Shown here piece after piece: positions 54,267-63,014 of a stretch of DNA of 64,000 nucleotides (its first letter is position 1; every line of letters begins with the position of its first letter). Under the pieces are notes generated by a model that saw nothing but the letters and a program-made list of their open reading frames with translations, did not search any database and was not told the DNA's origin. Made by a program: the position numbers and the translations under genes. The stretch lies in assembly GCA_900469345.1 (NCBI GenBank), contig UBWZ01000004.1, positions 217,527 to 281,526 on the forward strand. The letters run 5' to 3'. The stretch is from Hyphomicrobiales bacterium. Its GTDB lineage: Bacteria; Pseudomonadota; Alphaproteobacteria; Rhizobiales; Rhizobiaceae.

Positions 54267-54323
54267 TCGGCGCACATCGCCGAGTGACAATGGTCGGACT
54301 ACCCGTTCCCGACCATTGTCACT
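54267..54323. terminator. Double hairpin between convergent operons
   Basis: AGTGACAATGGTCGG (54283-54297) pairs perfectly over 15 bp with CCGACCATTGTCACT (54309-54323) around an 11-nt loop. Immediately left, TCGGCG/CGCCGA (54267-54283) makes a second small stem that shares its last base. It lies in the 204-bp gap between the AbgB-like gene (+) and the binding protein gene (-), so it can serve both. Confidence 0.65.
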
Positions 54324-54358
54324 GTTGAACTCCGTCTTTTCGTCACACGTATGGATAG

Positions 54359-55336
54359 TCAGGCACTGGTGAAGAGATCGGCGGCATAGAATTTCTCCGG
54401 TGGTAGCGGATCCTTCACCGTCCCGAACTCCTGGAACATCTTGTTGAAGTCGCTTAGCCATCTGATGACGGTGCCGTCCTTGGTGAACGTTTCGAGATCC
54501 TTGGAGGTCAGCATTTTGCGGCTGCGCGCAACCTTAGCAACTGCATCGGCAGGCGCGTTCAGGAAAGCCGTGGTGATCTCAATCGAGTGATCGAGATTTG
54601 CAACCCGGTAATCCATGGCCTTCTTCATCACCCGCAGAAATTTCTTCACCAGATCCGGGTTTTGTTCAACGATCTCATTCCGTGCAACGAACGTGTTGAT
54701 GAACGAGGTCTGCGGATAGAACTCCTGGTTCGAAGCCAGTTCTTTCATGTCCGGCACGCGTGGTTTGATGGTGTCGATCAGCGGATACCAGATCCCGGCA
54801 CCGTCAATCTGTTTCGACGTGAAGGAAGCCACCACGGTGGACGGATCCATCGGCACCATCTGGATGTCAGCGATCGTCATGCCGGCTTTTGTGAGCGCCA
54901 TACGCAGGATCATATCGCCCGACGTTCCCTGCGGCACGCCGACCTTCTTGCCCTTAAGATCAGCCATGGAGGCGATCCCTGCCTGGGCGATCACGCGGTC
55001 GGAAAATCCGATGTCATTGACGCCAACCACCTTTGCGCGACCACTCGCCGGCAACCAGAGGGCGCCGGGGCCGATCGTTCCAAAATTCAAGCTGCCGGCT
55101 CCCATCGCCTGGATCTGGATGGGGCCATTGGTGAAAACCTTGACCGTGGGCTCGATACCTTCGGCCTCCCACAGCTTCTGTTCCTTGGCGATCGCCAGCA
55201 CACTGGCATTCGGGAAGTCGGCGATATAGCCGATCGTCATCTCGGCGGACTGGGCGCGCGCCCGGCCGCCGATCGAAAATACGCTGGTGCCGGCAAGTGC
55301 GGCGCTCGTTACCATAAGATGTCGTCTCGTCAGCAT
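54359..55336 (-). CDS. ABC substrate-binding protein, NMT1/SsuA-like, of the sulfatase operon
   Basis: This protein of about 325 aa begins MLTRRHLMVTSAALAG; the twin Arg and following hydrophobic stretch suggest Tat or Sec export, with cleavage near GGRARAQ. The mature part (SAEMTIGYIADFPNASVLAIAKEQKLWEAEGIEPTVKVF, MGAGSLNFGTIGPGALWL, GKKVGVPQGTSGDMILRMAL) is NMT1/SsuA-like. The ATG at 55336 has AGGAGG 7 nt upstream; the ATG at 55342 is too close to it. It is the last gene of a leftward operon that starts with a sulfatase, so a sulfate ester or sulfonate ligand is likely. Confidence 0.9.
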   Translation of the reverse strand: MLTRRHLMVTSAALAGTSVFSIGGRARAQSAEMTIGYIADFPNASVLAIAKEQKLWEAEGIEPTVKVFTNGPIQIQAMGAGSLNFGTIGPGALWLPASGRAKVVGVNDIGFSDRVIAQAGIASMADLKGKKVGVPQGTSGDMILRMALTKAGMTIADIQMVPMDPSTVVASFTSKQIDGAGIWYPLIDTIKPRVPDMKELASNQEFYPQTSFINTFVARNEIVEQNPDLVKKFLRVMKKAMDYRVANLDHSIEITTAFLNAPADAVAKVARSRKMLTSKDLETFTKDGTVIRWLSDFNKMFQEFGTVKDPLPPEKFYAADLFTSA

Positions 55337-55380
55337 GGTCATTCCTCCTTTGACGGGCTGCTAAGTTTCGTGGGCAAGGA

Positions 55381-56154
55381 TCAGGCGGCGGCGGCAGGGT
55401 GATACACCGCCCGCCAGACCTCGTTGCGCAATTCTGAAAATTCGGACGAGAGCCGCATGTCCTCGGTGCGAGGATAGGGCAGGTCAACATTGACGATCTT
55501 GTATAGCCGGCCCGGCCGGGCCGCCATCACAACGACGCGGCTGGCGAGATAGACGGCCTCATCGACATCGTGGGTAATGAACATCACCGTGCGCCGTTCC
55601 TTGCTCCACATCGTCAGCAACTGATCCTGAAGCTGCACGCGGGTCAAAGCATCGAGCGCCCCGAATGGCTCATCCATGAGCAAGATCTTCGGATTGACCG
55701 CATAGGCACGGGCAATGGCGCAACGTTGCTTCATGCCGCCGGAGAGCGTCTTCGGCAGTGAATTCGCAAAGTCGGTTAGTCCGACAAGGGCAATGAAATG
55801 ATCGGCAATCCGCCGTCGCTCGTCCCGTTTATGGCCAGCAATCTTCAGGCCGAACTCGACATTCTGCCGCACCGTCAGCCACGGGAAAAGGGCATATTGC
55901 TGGAAGATCACACCGCGTTCCGGTCCCGGCCCCGTGACCACTGCATCATCGACCAGAACCTGGCCGGAGGAAGGTGCGGTAAGCCCCGCGGCGATGTTCA
56001 TCGCTGTCGACTTGCCGCACCCGGAGGGACCGACGACCGTAATAAACTCGCCGTCGTCGATATCGAGGTTCATCCCCTCCAGCGCCGTGAACGCTGTCTG
56101 GCCGGCAATATCAAATGTCTTTCGGACGTTTCTGAACGATATTTTCGGGGTCAT
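55381..56154 (-). CDS. ABC importer ATPase, SsuB/TauB-like
   Basis: This 257-aa ATPase has [71 protein letters not shown] and [16 protein letters not shown]. The ATG at 56154 overlaps the permease stop (ATGA); the frame is open further upstream only inside the permease gene. It energises the importer with the permease at 56151-56948 and the binding protein at 54359-55336. It is closely related in type to the ATPase at 8245-9024. Confidence 0.92.
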   Translation of the reverse strand: MTPKISFRNVRKTFDIAGQTAFTALEGMNLDIDDGEFITVVGPSGCGKSTAMNIAAGLTAPSSGQVLVDDAVVTGPGPERGVIFQQYALFPWLTVRQNVEFGLKIAGHKRDERRRIADHFIALVGLTDFANSLPKTLSGGMKQRCAIARAYAVNPKILLMDEPFGALDALTRVQLQDQLLTMWSKERRTVMFITHDVDEAVYLASRVVVMAARPGRLYKIVNVDLPYPRTEDMRLSSEFSELRNEVWRAVYHPAAAA

Positions 56155-56948
56155 AGCTTCTCCTGCCAGGCGGTCAGCACACTGTCGATCGCCATGACAA
56201 TGCGATCCATGATCAGCCCAAGAATGCCGATCGAGATCAGGCTGACGAAGATAGTCGCAAGATCGTAATAGAGTTGTGCCTGCTGCATCCGGAAGCCAAG
56301 GCCCGACTGTGCTGCGATCAGCTCGGCAGCCACCACGGTCGACCACGAAGAGCCAAGACCGATACGGACGCCTACCATGATATATGGCAGTGAAGCCGGC
56401 ACAATGACGCGCCGGAAGATGGTGAAATCGTTGGCGCCAAGCACGCGCGCCGCGTTGATCATCGTCCTGTCGACGCTGATGACGCCCTGATAGGTGGCGA
56501 CGACAGAAGACAGGAAGGACGCGAGGAAGATGACGAAGATCTTCGGCGTCTCGTCGATTCCCATGGTCACGATCGCCAGCGGAATGATGGCAAGCGGCGG
56601 AATGGTGCGGAAGAACTGGACGTAGGGCTCGATGATGGCGCGGGCGACTTTGTACCAGCCCATCAGGAAGCCAACGGGAATTGCAATGAGAATACCAAGC
56701 GCGAAACCGGTAAAGACCCGGCCAAGGCTTGCCAGCGCGTCGGACCATAGAAGGCCGGTTTGCGCCTGGATCACAGCTTGCCTGGCGACCGCCAGCGGAG
56801 TCGGCAGCCCGACAACGCCATAGGATGTCACCAGCGCCCACATCGAGATACCGAAGACGACGGCAACGATGTTGATCACCAGCATGGCGAGGGGACCAGT
56901 CGGCAAAGGTATCCCCCTTGCTTTGCCCGATGTGTTTTCACTTTCCAT
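56151..56948 (-). CDS. ABC importer permease, SsuC/TauC-like
   Basis: This permease of about 265 aa has six membrane segments: [21 protein letters not shown] at the start, [44 protein letters not shown], and the EAA loop [39 protein letters not shown]. An ATG at 56948 is used; a TTG at 56957 has GGAGG 7 nt upstream and could be the real start. It lies 49 bp downstream of the first sulfatase and is coupled to the ATPase. It probably carries a sulfate ester. Confidence 0.9.
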   Translation of the reverse strand: MESENTSGKARGIPLPTGPLAMLVINIVAVVFGISMWALVTSYGVVGLPTPLAVARQAVIQAQTGLLWSDALASLGRVFTGFALGILIAIPVGFLMGWYKVARAIIEPYVQFFRTIPPLAIIPLAIVTMGIDETPKIFVIFLASFLSSVVATYQGVISVDRTMINAARVLGANDFTIFRRVIVPASLPYIMVGVRIGLGSSWSTVVAAELIAAQSGLGFRMQQAQLYYDLATIFVSLISIGILGLIMDRIVMAIDSVLTAWQEKL

Positions 56949-56996
56949 AACTGCCAAGATCACTCCTCCCGAGCTTTCGGCCAGTCCGTCATCCGG

Positions 56997-58433
56997 TCAG
57001 CGCGTCGCGGCCATAACATCCCGTGTCTTGAAGTTCGATTCGATCAGCCAGTCGCGCATCACGTCCAGAAGCTCGCGCTTGCGATCCTGATGATCCGGAT
57101 CGCTCCAGAGATTTCTAACCTCTTTCGGATCGTTCTCGAGGTCGAACAACTGTCCGTCGGTCGAGCCCTTGAAATGAACCAGTTTCCATCTGTCGCTTCG
57201 CACACCTGTCATGAACTCGACGCCACCAGCCATCGCCACGTCGCCGATCTGCTCGCAGAAGACGTACGTGCGGGGCGTCCAGTCTTTGCCTTCCAGTGCA
57301 GGCCGCAGGGTTTTTGCCTCGAACGTCTTTGGCGGCGTGATGCCGGCATAGTCGAGAATGGTCGGCCCCAGGTCGAAAAGCTGGCAGAGCCCGTCGACCG
57401 ATCGTCCGCCTTCGAACCGGCCCGCAGTCGACCAGATGACCGTCGGAACACGGGTCACGATATCGTACATCGACCATTTCTGGATCAGCCCATGTTCCCC
57501 AAGGCACTCACCATGATCTGAAGTGAAGATGACGATCGCATCCTCGAGATATCCGCGTTCCTGCAACGAGGCGAGCAGCTCGCCGACCTTCTCGTCGATC
57601 AGCGTCACATTGCCGAGATAGTGAGCCCACAGACGCTGCATCTGGTCCGCGCTCGGATCCAGGCTCCAGACGACCGAATCGTGGTCCACCTCGACATCGT
57701 GCTGACGCTTGTCCTTCAACTCCTGATGCAGGCTGTCGAGTTCCGCTTTCGTCGGCTTGGGAAGAGGCAGATCATTGCGCTTCAGATAAGGCTCGGTGTA
57801 GCGGGCTGGCGGGTCGAATGGCGGATGCGGACCGGGGAAGCCGACCTGCAGGAATAATGGCTCTGTTGGCGGATAGGTTTCGACCCACCACTTCGCCATA
57901 TTGCCGACGAAGGCATCGGAATGCATGTTCTCTGGAAGCTCCCAGTCGAAACAGCCGAGCCGCTCCCGGTAGTCCTCGCGTTCACGATAAAATTCGCGCT
58001 GCTGCTTGACGAGACCGTTGGCGGCAAGCGCCTTGTCCCACTCGTCAAAGTACCAACGTCCCTCCATGTAGCGGTCCTTGTTTTCCACCACGTAACGCTC
58101 GTGGAAACCGCTGTCTGAGTTATAGGGAATGGTGTGCATCTTGCCGACGTTTACGCAGCGATAACCGGCGTCGCGCAGGCTTTCCACCCAGGTCCGCTGC
58201 CATTTCTGGCCGTTGGCGAGAACGCCGGTCGTATGCGGATAATAACCGGTAAACAGGCTTGCGCGTGACGGCACGCAACTGGGCGCGGTAATGTGGCAGT
58301 TGGTCAGCGCCACACCTTTCTCGATAATCGCATCGATATTCGGCGTGTGAGCGTAAGGGTAACCGAGCGCCGAAATGGAGTCATAGCGCTGCTGGTCGGT
58401 CATGATCAAAATGATATTCGGCTTGTCAGCCAT
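56997..58433 (-). CDS. Type I (formylglycine) sulfatase 1
   Basis: This 478-aa enzyme has the sulfatase signature SCVPSRASLFTG with catalytic Cys53 (C-x-P-S-R), to be converted to formylglycine. The calcium ligands are in NIILIMTDQQRYD and FTSDHGECLGEHG. It also has AGYRCVNVGKMHTIPY, FLQVGFPGPHPPFDPP and a C-terminal GQLFDLENDPKEVRNLWSDP, as in choline-sulfatase/arylsulfatase relatives. No signal peptide is visible, so it is cytoplasmic. GGAGGAG lies upstream of the ATG. It is the first gene of the importer operon and is divergent from a LacI gene. The FGE at 61999-62934 can activate it. It hydrolyses an imported sulfate ester. Confidence 0.92.
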   Translation of the reverse strand: MADKPNIILIMTDQQRYDSISALGYPYAHTPNIDAIIEKGVALTNCHITAPSCVPSRASLFTGYYPHTTGVLANGQKWQRTWVESLRDAGYRCVNVGKMHTIPYNSDSGFHERYVVENKDRYMEGRWYFDEWDKALAANGLVKQQREFYREREDYRERLGCFDWELPENMHSDAFVGNMAKWWVETYPPTEPLFLQVGFPGPHPPFDPPARYTEPYLKRNDLPLPKPTKAELDSLHQELKDKRQHDVEVDHDSVVWSLDPSADQMQRLWAHYLGNVTLIDEKVGELLASLQERGYLEDAIVIFTSDHGECLGEHGLIQKWSMYDIVTRVPTVIWSTAGRFEGGRSVDGLCQLFDLGPTILDYAGITPPKTFEAKTLRPALEGKDWTPRTYVFCEQIGDVAMAGGVEFMTGVRSDRWKLVHFKGSTDGQLFDLENDPKEVRNLWSDPDHQDRKRELLDVMRDWLIESNFKTRDVMAATR

Positions 58434-58541
58434 AGATCCTGCTCCTCCCCGCTGCAGCGACACCGCCCGGCGGACATTGCGGGCAGCAGAAGAATTCCTC
58501 GTCCCGTCATCTGCTTGCCGTGGCGTTATTGATCGCATAAA

Positions 58542-58553
58542 GTTATCGCTAAC
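58542..58553. promoter_or_regulatory. Candidate LacI operator of the sulfatase module, site 1
   Basis: GTTATCGCTAAC is a near-palindrome with a central CG-type core. A sister site, GTTATCGAAAAC, is 27 bp to the right. It lies between the sulfatase 1 operon and the divergent LacI gene. Confidence 0.5.
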
Positions 58554-58568
58554 GCAACGCTCACTCTA

Positions 58569-58580
58569 GTTATCGAAAAC
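58569..58580. promoter_or_regulatory. Candidate LacI operator of the sulfatase module, site 2
   Basis: GTTATCGAAAAC matches site 1 (58542-58553) at ten of twelve positions and lies 25 bp before the LacI start. A weaker reverse-strand-like match, GATAGCGAGAAA, is at 61259-61270 in the sulfatase 2/SDR promoter. Confidence 0.42.
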
Positions 58581-58605
58581 GGCATGTCTTCACAGGTTTG
58601 GATCC

Positions 58606-59694
58606 ATGACGAACAGCACTGACGGCAAGCCCGGCAAAGACGCTTGGGGCGAAAAAGAGAACAAGCAGCGGGTTGTGCCGACGCTCGCCTCGATCGCCGA
58701 ACAGGTGGGCGTTTCCGCCAACACGGTCTCCCGAGCGCTACGCGCGCCCAATACCGTGCGCCCCGAACTGCGAAAACGCATCAATATCGCGATGGAGGAG
58801 CTGAACTACGTACCCAACCGGCTGGCGGGTGGCCTTTCCGGCACGCGCACCGATATCGTCGGCGTCGTGGTGACCTCGCTGTATTATTCGGAATTCGCCA
58901 GCATCATCGATACGTTGCAGTCATCCCTGCTCGAACACGACCTTCAGGTCATGCTTGCCAATACCCGCTACAATCCCGACCAGGAGCTGAAACTGGTCCG
59001 CTCGATCCTGAGCTGGCGACCGGCGGCCATGGCGATCATCGGCATTGACCATCCGCCGAAGGTCCTCGAGCTCCTGAAGTCCTCCGGCATTCCGACCATC
59101 GAAATGTGGGATACCAGCGGCCCGGTGATCGACACGGCAATCGGCTTCGACCACCAGGCGGTGGGGGCAGCCCAAGCCCGCCATCTGATCGATCGCGGTT
59201 ACCGCACACTCGCCTTTGTCGGCAGCCTGCGCGAAAACGATAGACGCGCGCGAAAGCGTCTTCTCGGCCTCGAAACCGAAGCGATCAAAGCCGGGATCAC
59301 ACCAGTCATCACCTGCACAGAACCGATCGGGGGCAGCCCCGATCTCGGCGAAAAGCTGGTGCTTGACCTTCTCCAAACCCATCCCGGCATCGATGCCATC
59401 GCCTGCAACAGCGACGTCGTCGCTTTTGGCGTGATGCGCGGCCTGAGGAAACTCGGCAAACGCGTGCCCGAAGATGTCGGCGTGATCGCCTTCGGCGACA
59501 ACGAGGCCGCCGCCTGCATCACCCCGCCCCTCACTACCATCCGTCCTGATCGCGAGCGGATTGGGCGTTTGACTGCTGATGCCATCGTCGCCCGCATCAA
59601 CGGTGGCGAACCGCAGACGACCATCGTCGACTGGAAACTGGTTGCCCGCGAAAGCACACAACGCGATGCGGTGGAACCGACGAACGCGGGCTAG
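58606..59694 (+). CDS. LacI family transcriptional regulator of the sulfatase module
   Basis: This 362-aa protein has a charged N-terminal extension of about 23 residues. Then come the LacI headpiece VPTLASIAEQVGVSANTVSRALRAPNTVRPELRKRINIAMEELNYVPNRLAGGL and a sugar-binding-like effector domain (DIVGVVVTSLYYSEFASIIDTLQSSLLEHDLQVMLANTRYN). It is divergent from sulfatase 1 with two similar GTTATCG-containing sites in the gap. The stop overlaps the convergent sulfatase 2 stop. A carbohydrate-type effector is expected from the family, so the imported ester may be a sulfated sugar. Confidence 0.9.
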   Translation: MTNSTDGKPGKDAWGEKENKQRVVPTLASIAEQVGVSANTVSRALRAPNTVRPELRKRINIAMEELNYVPNRLAGGLSGTRTDIVGVVVTSLYYSEFASIIDTLQSSLLEHDLQVMLANTRYNPDQELKLVRSILSWRPAAMAIIGIDHPPKVLELLKSSGIPTIEMWDTSGPVIDTAIGFDHQAVGAAQARHLIDRGYRTLAFVGSLRENDRRARKRLLGLETEAIKAGITPVITCTEPIGGSPDLGEKLVLDLLQTHPGIDAIACNSDVVAFGVMRGLRKLGKRVPEDVGVIAFGDNEAAACITPPLTTIRPDRERIGRLTADAIVARINGGEPQTTIVDWKLVARESTQRDAVEPTNAG

Positions 59695-61187
59695 GCGCCG
59701 CCTTGACGCGACTTGCTTTCCGGCGTGCGACTGGAATTGGCGCCAAGGCGCACACTGGCCAGCGTCCACCCTTGCGTCTTCAGCGAACTTTCAATGCGCC
59801 AGGTGAGGATCGCGTTGATCAGTTCCTGCTTCACGTCCTGGTGTGCCGGGTCGGACCAGAGATTGTTCACCTCAGTCGGATCCTGGTCCATATCGAACAA
59901 CTGGCCTTCGTGGCTGTCGACGAAATGTACGAGTTTATGGCGCCGGCTGCGGATCATTGTCATGAATGTCGCGCCGCTGAATATGCGGTCGCCGGCATGC
60001 TCGGAAAAGACGTATTGTCGTGGCTCGCAATCCTCGCCGCGCAGATAAGGCATCAGCGACTGTGCCTCCATCCAGTCCGGCACCGGCACGCCGGCCATGT
60101 CCAGAACAGTCGGAGCAAAGTCAAAGAGCGAGACGAGATCATCGACCACCCTGCCCTCGGCCACCCGCCCCGGCGCCCAGACGATTGCCGGCACACGAAC
60201 ACTGTGCTCGTACATCGACCATTTCTGGCTGTGTCCGTGGTCATTTAGGCTGTCGCCGTGGTCCGAGGTGAAGATGATGACCGTGTCGTCTAACACACCA
60301 CGCCGCTCTAGCGTCTCGATCAGTTTGCCCATCTGCGCGTCGATCATCGAGACATTGGCGAAGTAGTGCTGCCGCTGGCGACGCGTCTGTTCCCTTGTCG
60401 GCTCGGCTAGATGCACGACGGCATCGTGGTCGACCGCCAGATGCTGATCGCGCAGTACTTTCAGCGCCGCCGGCTGGGCCGCGATGTCATCCTTGCTGAG
60501 AATAGGTTCCGGCAGCTCGGCATCCGTATACATGTCGAGATAGGCTTGCGTCGGATCATAAGGCGGGTGCGGCCCCGGAATGCCGATCTGCAGGAAGAAA
60601 GGTTCATTGCCGGTGTAGGTATCGAGCCACATCTGGGCGAGCGCCGAGACGAAGTTGTCGGAATGCAGGTCCTCGGGCAGGTTCCAGGCGAAGGCGCCGA
60701 GCGAGGAGCGGTAGTCCTCCCGCCGGCGATAGGTGACACGGCTCGGCTTTTCAAAACCGCGCGTCCAGATAGCCTTGTCCCATTGGTCGAGGAAAAACGG
60801 CAGCCGCGGCGTGGCGCGATCCTTGTTTTCCACCACGTGCCGCTCGTGAAAACCGAATGAATCCTCGAAGGGAGACGTGTGCATCTTGCCGACGTTGACG
60901 CAGCGGTATCCCGCATCGGCCATCAGTTGCACCCAGCTGAACGCCCAGGGCTCGTCATTGCGGAACACGCCGTTGGTATGCGGATAGACGCCGGTAAACA
61001 GGCTTGCGCGCGACGGTGCGCAGGATGGCGAGGTGACGTAGGTCTGGCGGAAATAGGTGCCTTCCCTCACCATCCGGTCGAGATTGGGTGTCTTCATATA
61101 GGGGAAGCCGCCGGCAGCAATCGTGTCGAACCGCTGCTGGTCGGTGATGACAAAAATGATGTTCGGCTTTTTCTTCTCGTTTGACAT
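59691..61187 (-). CDS. Type I (formylglycine) sulfatase 2
   Basis: This 498-aa sulfatase has SCAPSRASLFTG with catalytic Cys56 and the metal motifs PNIIFVITDQQRFD and FTSDHGDSLNDHG. It also has AGYRCVNVGKMHTSPF, FLQIGIPGPHPPYDPT and GQLFDMDQDPTEVNNLWSDP. It is a clear paralogue of sulfatase 1 in the same module, but with a longer C-terminal tail ending in a polar stretch. GGGGAGG precedes the ATG. It is divergent from the SDR gene. No signal peptide is visible. Two paralogues suggest two sulfate positions or two related substrates. Confidence 0.92.
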   Translation of the reverse strand: MSNEKKKPNIIFVITDQQRFDTIAAGGFPYMKTPNLDRMVREGTYFRQTYVTSPSCAPSRASLFTGVYPHTNGVFRNDEPWAFSWVQLMADAGYRCVNVGKMHTSPFEDSFGFHERHVVENKDRATPRLPFFLDQWDKAIWTRGFEKPSRVTYRRREDYRSSLGAFAWNLPEDLHSDNFVSALAQMWLDTYTGNEPFFLQIGIPGPHPPYDPTQAYLDMYTDAELPEPILSKDDIAAQPAALKVLRDQHLAVDHDAVVHLAEPTREQTRRQRQHYFANVSMIDAQMGKLIETLERRGVLDDTVIIFTSDHGDSLNDHGHSQKWSMYEHSVRVPAIVWAPGRVAEGRVVDDLVSLFDFAPTVLDMAGVPVPDWMEAQSLMPYLRGEDCEPRQYVFSEHAGDRIFSGATFMTMIRSRRHKLVHFVDSHEGQLFDMDQDPTEVNNLWSDPAHQDVKQELINAILTWRIESSLKTQGWTLASVRLGANSSRTPESKSRQGGA

Positions 61188-61317
61188 TGATGGTCCTCCC
61201 CTGACTGCAAGCTACACTCAACAACCTGCTATTCTCACCTTGCAAAAATCTGTAGCACGATAGCGAGAAAAGGCTCGATACAGACGCAAGTCATGACTGC
61301 GGACAGGAGGAGGACCA

Positions 61318-61989
61318 ATGGCGACCGTCTTGATCACCGGCTGCGATCGCGGACTTGGAGAAGAATTCGCCCTGCAATACGCGGCCAATGGTGACCGGGT
61401 CATTGCCACCTGCCTCGATCCCCACGCCTTCCGCGAAAGGCACGAACGTCTCTCCGGCATAGAAGCCGTCAAGCTCGACATAACCGATGAAGCATCCGTT
61501 CTCCGCCTCGCCGTGGAGCTGAACGGCGATTCGATCGACGTGCTGCTCAACAATGCCGGCATTCCCGGCCCGCATCCGAGCTTGCAAGAAACAGACCTGA
61601 CGCTCTGGCGAAACATGTTGGAGGTCAATCTGATCGCACCTTTCGTCGTCACAAGGGCCTTTACCGAGCACGTAGCCAGCAGCAAGCGGAAAGTGATCGC
61701 GTTTATATCGAGCCGCATGGGGTCGATCGGGCTCAACAATACTGCCAGCTCCTATGCCTATCGATCCAGCAAGGCTGGCCTCAACATGGTAATGAAGAGC
61801 CTAGCCATCGATCTCGGTCCCCGCCAGATCTGCGTGCTTGGCCTCCACCCCGGCAAAGTCGCCCTTCAAGGGGAAGGCGGGCTGGGCATATCCGAGAGCA
61901 TCGCGCGCATGCGCGAGGTCATTGATCATTCAGGTCCGCATCAAACCGGCAGCTTTTACGATTACAATGGCCAGATCCTTCCGTGGTAA
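61318..61989 (+). CDS. SDR-family oxidoreductase of the sulfatase module
   Basis: This 223-aa short-chain dehydrogenase has the TGCDRGLGEEFA nucleotide motif near residues 7-18, the LLNNAGIPG motif, and the full catalytic set with ISSRMGSIG (Ser) and SYAYRSSKAGLN (Tyr-x-x-x-Lys). It is somewhat short, with a compact C-terminus (GSFYDYNGQILPW). A strong ribosome site (AGGAGGAGGACC) precedes the ATG. It is divergent from sulfatase 2 and convergent with the FGE gene, 10 bp away. It probably oxidises the alcohol released by desulfation. The substrate is unknown. Confidence 0.88.
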   Translation: MATVLITGCDRGLGEEFALQYAANGDRVIATCLDPHAFRERHERLSGIEAVKLDITDEASVLRLAVELNGDSIDVLLNNAGIPGPHPSLQETDLTLWRNMLEVNLIAPFVVTRAFTEHVASSKRKVIAFISSRMGSIGLNNTASSYAYRSSKAGLNMVMKSLAIDLGPRQICVLGLHPGKVALQGEGGLGISESIARMREVIDHSGPHQTGSFYDYNGQILPW

Positions 61990-61998
61990 CGGACAGCA

Positions 61999-62934
61999 TC
62001 AAGACAACACGTCATAGGCAATGCGAAAACCCGTATTGCTTGAGGCGCTATCCGGAGAAAGTCCCATGCGGGCAGCGATCCGATAGCGATAACAATAGCT
62101 CTCGTGGCAGAGGAAGGAGCCTCCCTTCAGAACCTTGTCGGCGGACTTTTTAGCCTGATCGTTGCGGAGCTTCGCCGCCTTCGACAACGAGCGAACCTTG
62201 AAGGCATCCGCGGTCCATTCCCAGACATTGCCTGCAAGGTTGTAGAACCCTGCTTCTGATGGTTCGAAGCTGCGTGCCGGCGCCGTGCCCAAGTAGCCGT
62301 CCGCCAGCGAATTGTGGCGAGGAAACTGCCCCTGCCAGATATTGCAGAAAATTCTGGTGTCGCTCGGCTCGTCGTTGCCCCAGGGATAGCGGCGTTTTTG
62401 GTTGCCACCGCGAGCGGCATGCTCCCACTCGGCTTCGCTCGGCAAGCGGCCACCCACCCATGCGGCAAATGCCGTAGCATCGTGCCAGGAAACATGCGTC
62501 ACCGGATGATCCAGACGGTCCTCGATCGAGCTGCCGGGGCCTTCCGGCTCCTTCCAGGACGCGCCGTCGACGCGTGTCCACCAGGGCGTGTTGACGACCC
62601 CGCCGGTCACGCGGGCTTGGTTTTTGAGGAGTGGCGAGAACACGGCCGACATGCCGAACCGCTCCGATTCCGTCACATGTCCCGTCGCCTCGATGAAGTC
62701 CGCAAAGCGGGCGACTGTGACGGCCTCAACCTCGAGATGAAAATCCTGCAGCCAGACCCTCCGCTCCGGTCCTTCGCCATCAGAGGCGATGACGGGTTCC
62801 TGTGTACCAACAAAGCTTTCTCCACCCTTGATCGCAATTGTCTTGCCAGGGCAACCTCGAACTGCAGAACTCTTCGCTCGTACGGAAACCGGGCTTTCTC
62901 CAGATCGCGCCGCTCCTGAACAACATCTACCCAT
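61999..62934 (-). CDS. Formylglycine-generating enzyme (SUMF1/FGE family)
   Basis: This 311-aa protein ends with the FGE active-site block: KGGSFLCHESYCYRYRIAAR, with Cys276 and Cys281 five residues apart as in human SUMF1 Cys336/Cys341. It also has LPSEAEWEHAARGG, RYPWGNDEP and GNVWEWTADAF. It oxidises the sulfatase active-site Cys to formylglycine with copper and oxygen. The ATG at 62934 (MGRCCSGAARSG) has GGAGA 6 nt upstream and gives the short Cys-containing N-terminus seen in bacterial FGEs; a TTG at 62946 is possible. Its neighbours are two sulfatases with C-x-P-S-R sites, so the module activates its own enzymes. Confidence 0.92.
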   Translation of the reverse strand: MGRCCSGAARSGESPVSVRAKSSAVRGCPGKTIAIKGGESFVGTQEPVIASDGEGPERRVWLQDFHLEVEAVTVARFADFIEATGHVTESERFGMSAVFSPLLKNQARVTGGVVNTPWWTRVDGASWKEPEGPGSSIEDRLDHPVTHVSWHDATAFAAWVGGRLPSEAEWEHAARGGNQKRRYPWGNDEPSDTRIFCNIWQGQFPRHNSLADGYLGTAPARSFEPSEAGFYNLAGNVWEWTADAFKVRSLSKAAKLRNDQAKKSADKVLKGGSFLCHESYCYRYRIAARMGLSPDSASSNTGFRIAYDVLS

Positions 62935-63014
62935 GTATTTCTCCAAGAGGCGTTTAGATCCGCTTCAACGCTCGGCTCTGTATCAGCCTACAGGGCCGAC
63001 AGCGCAACATTCGA

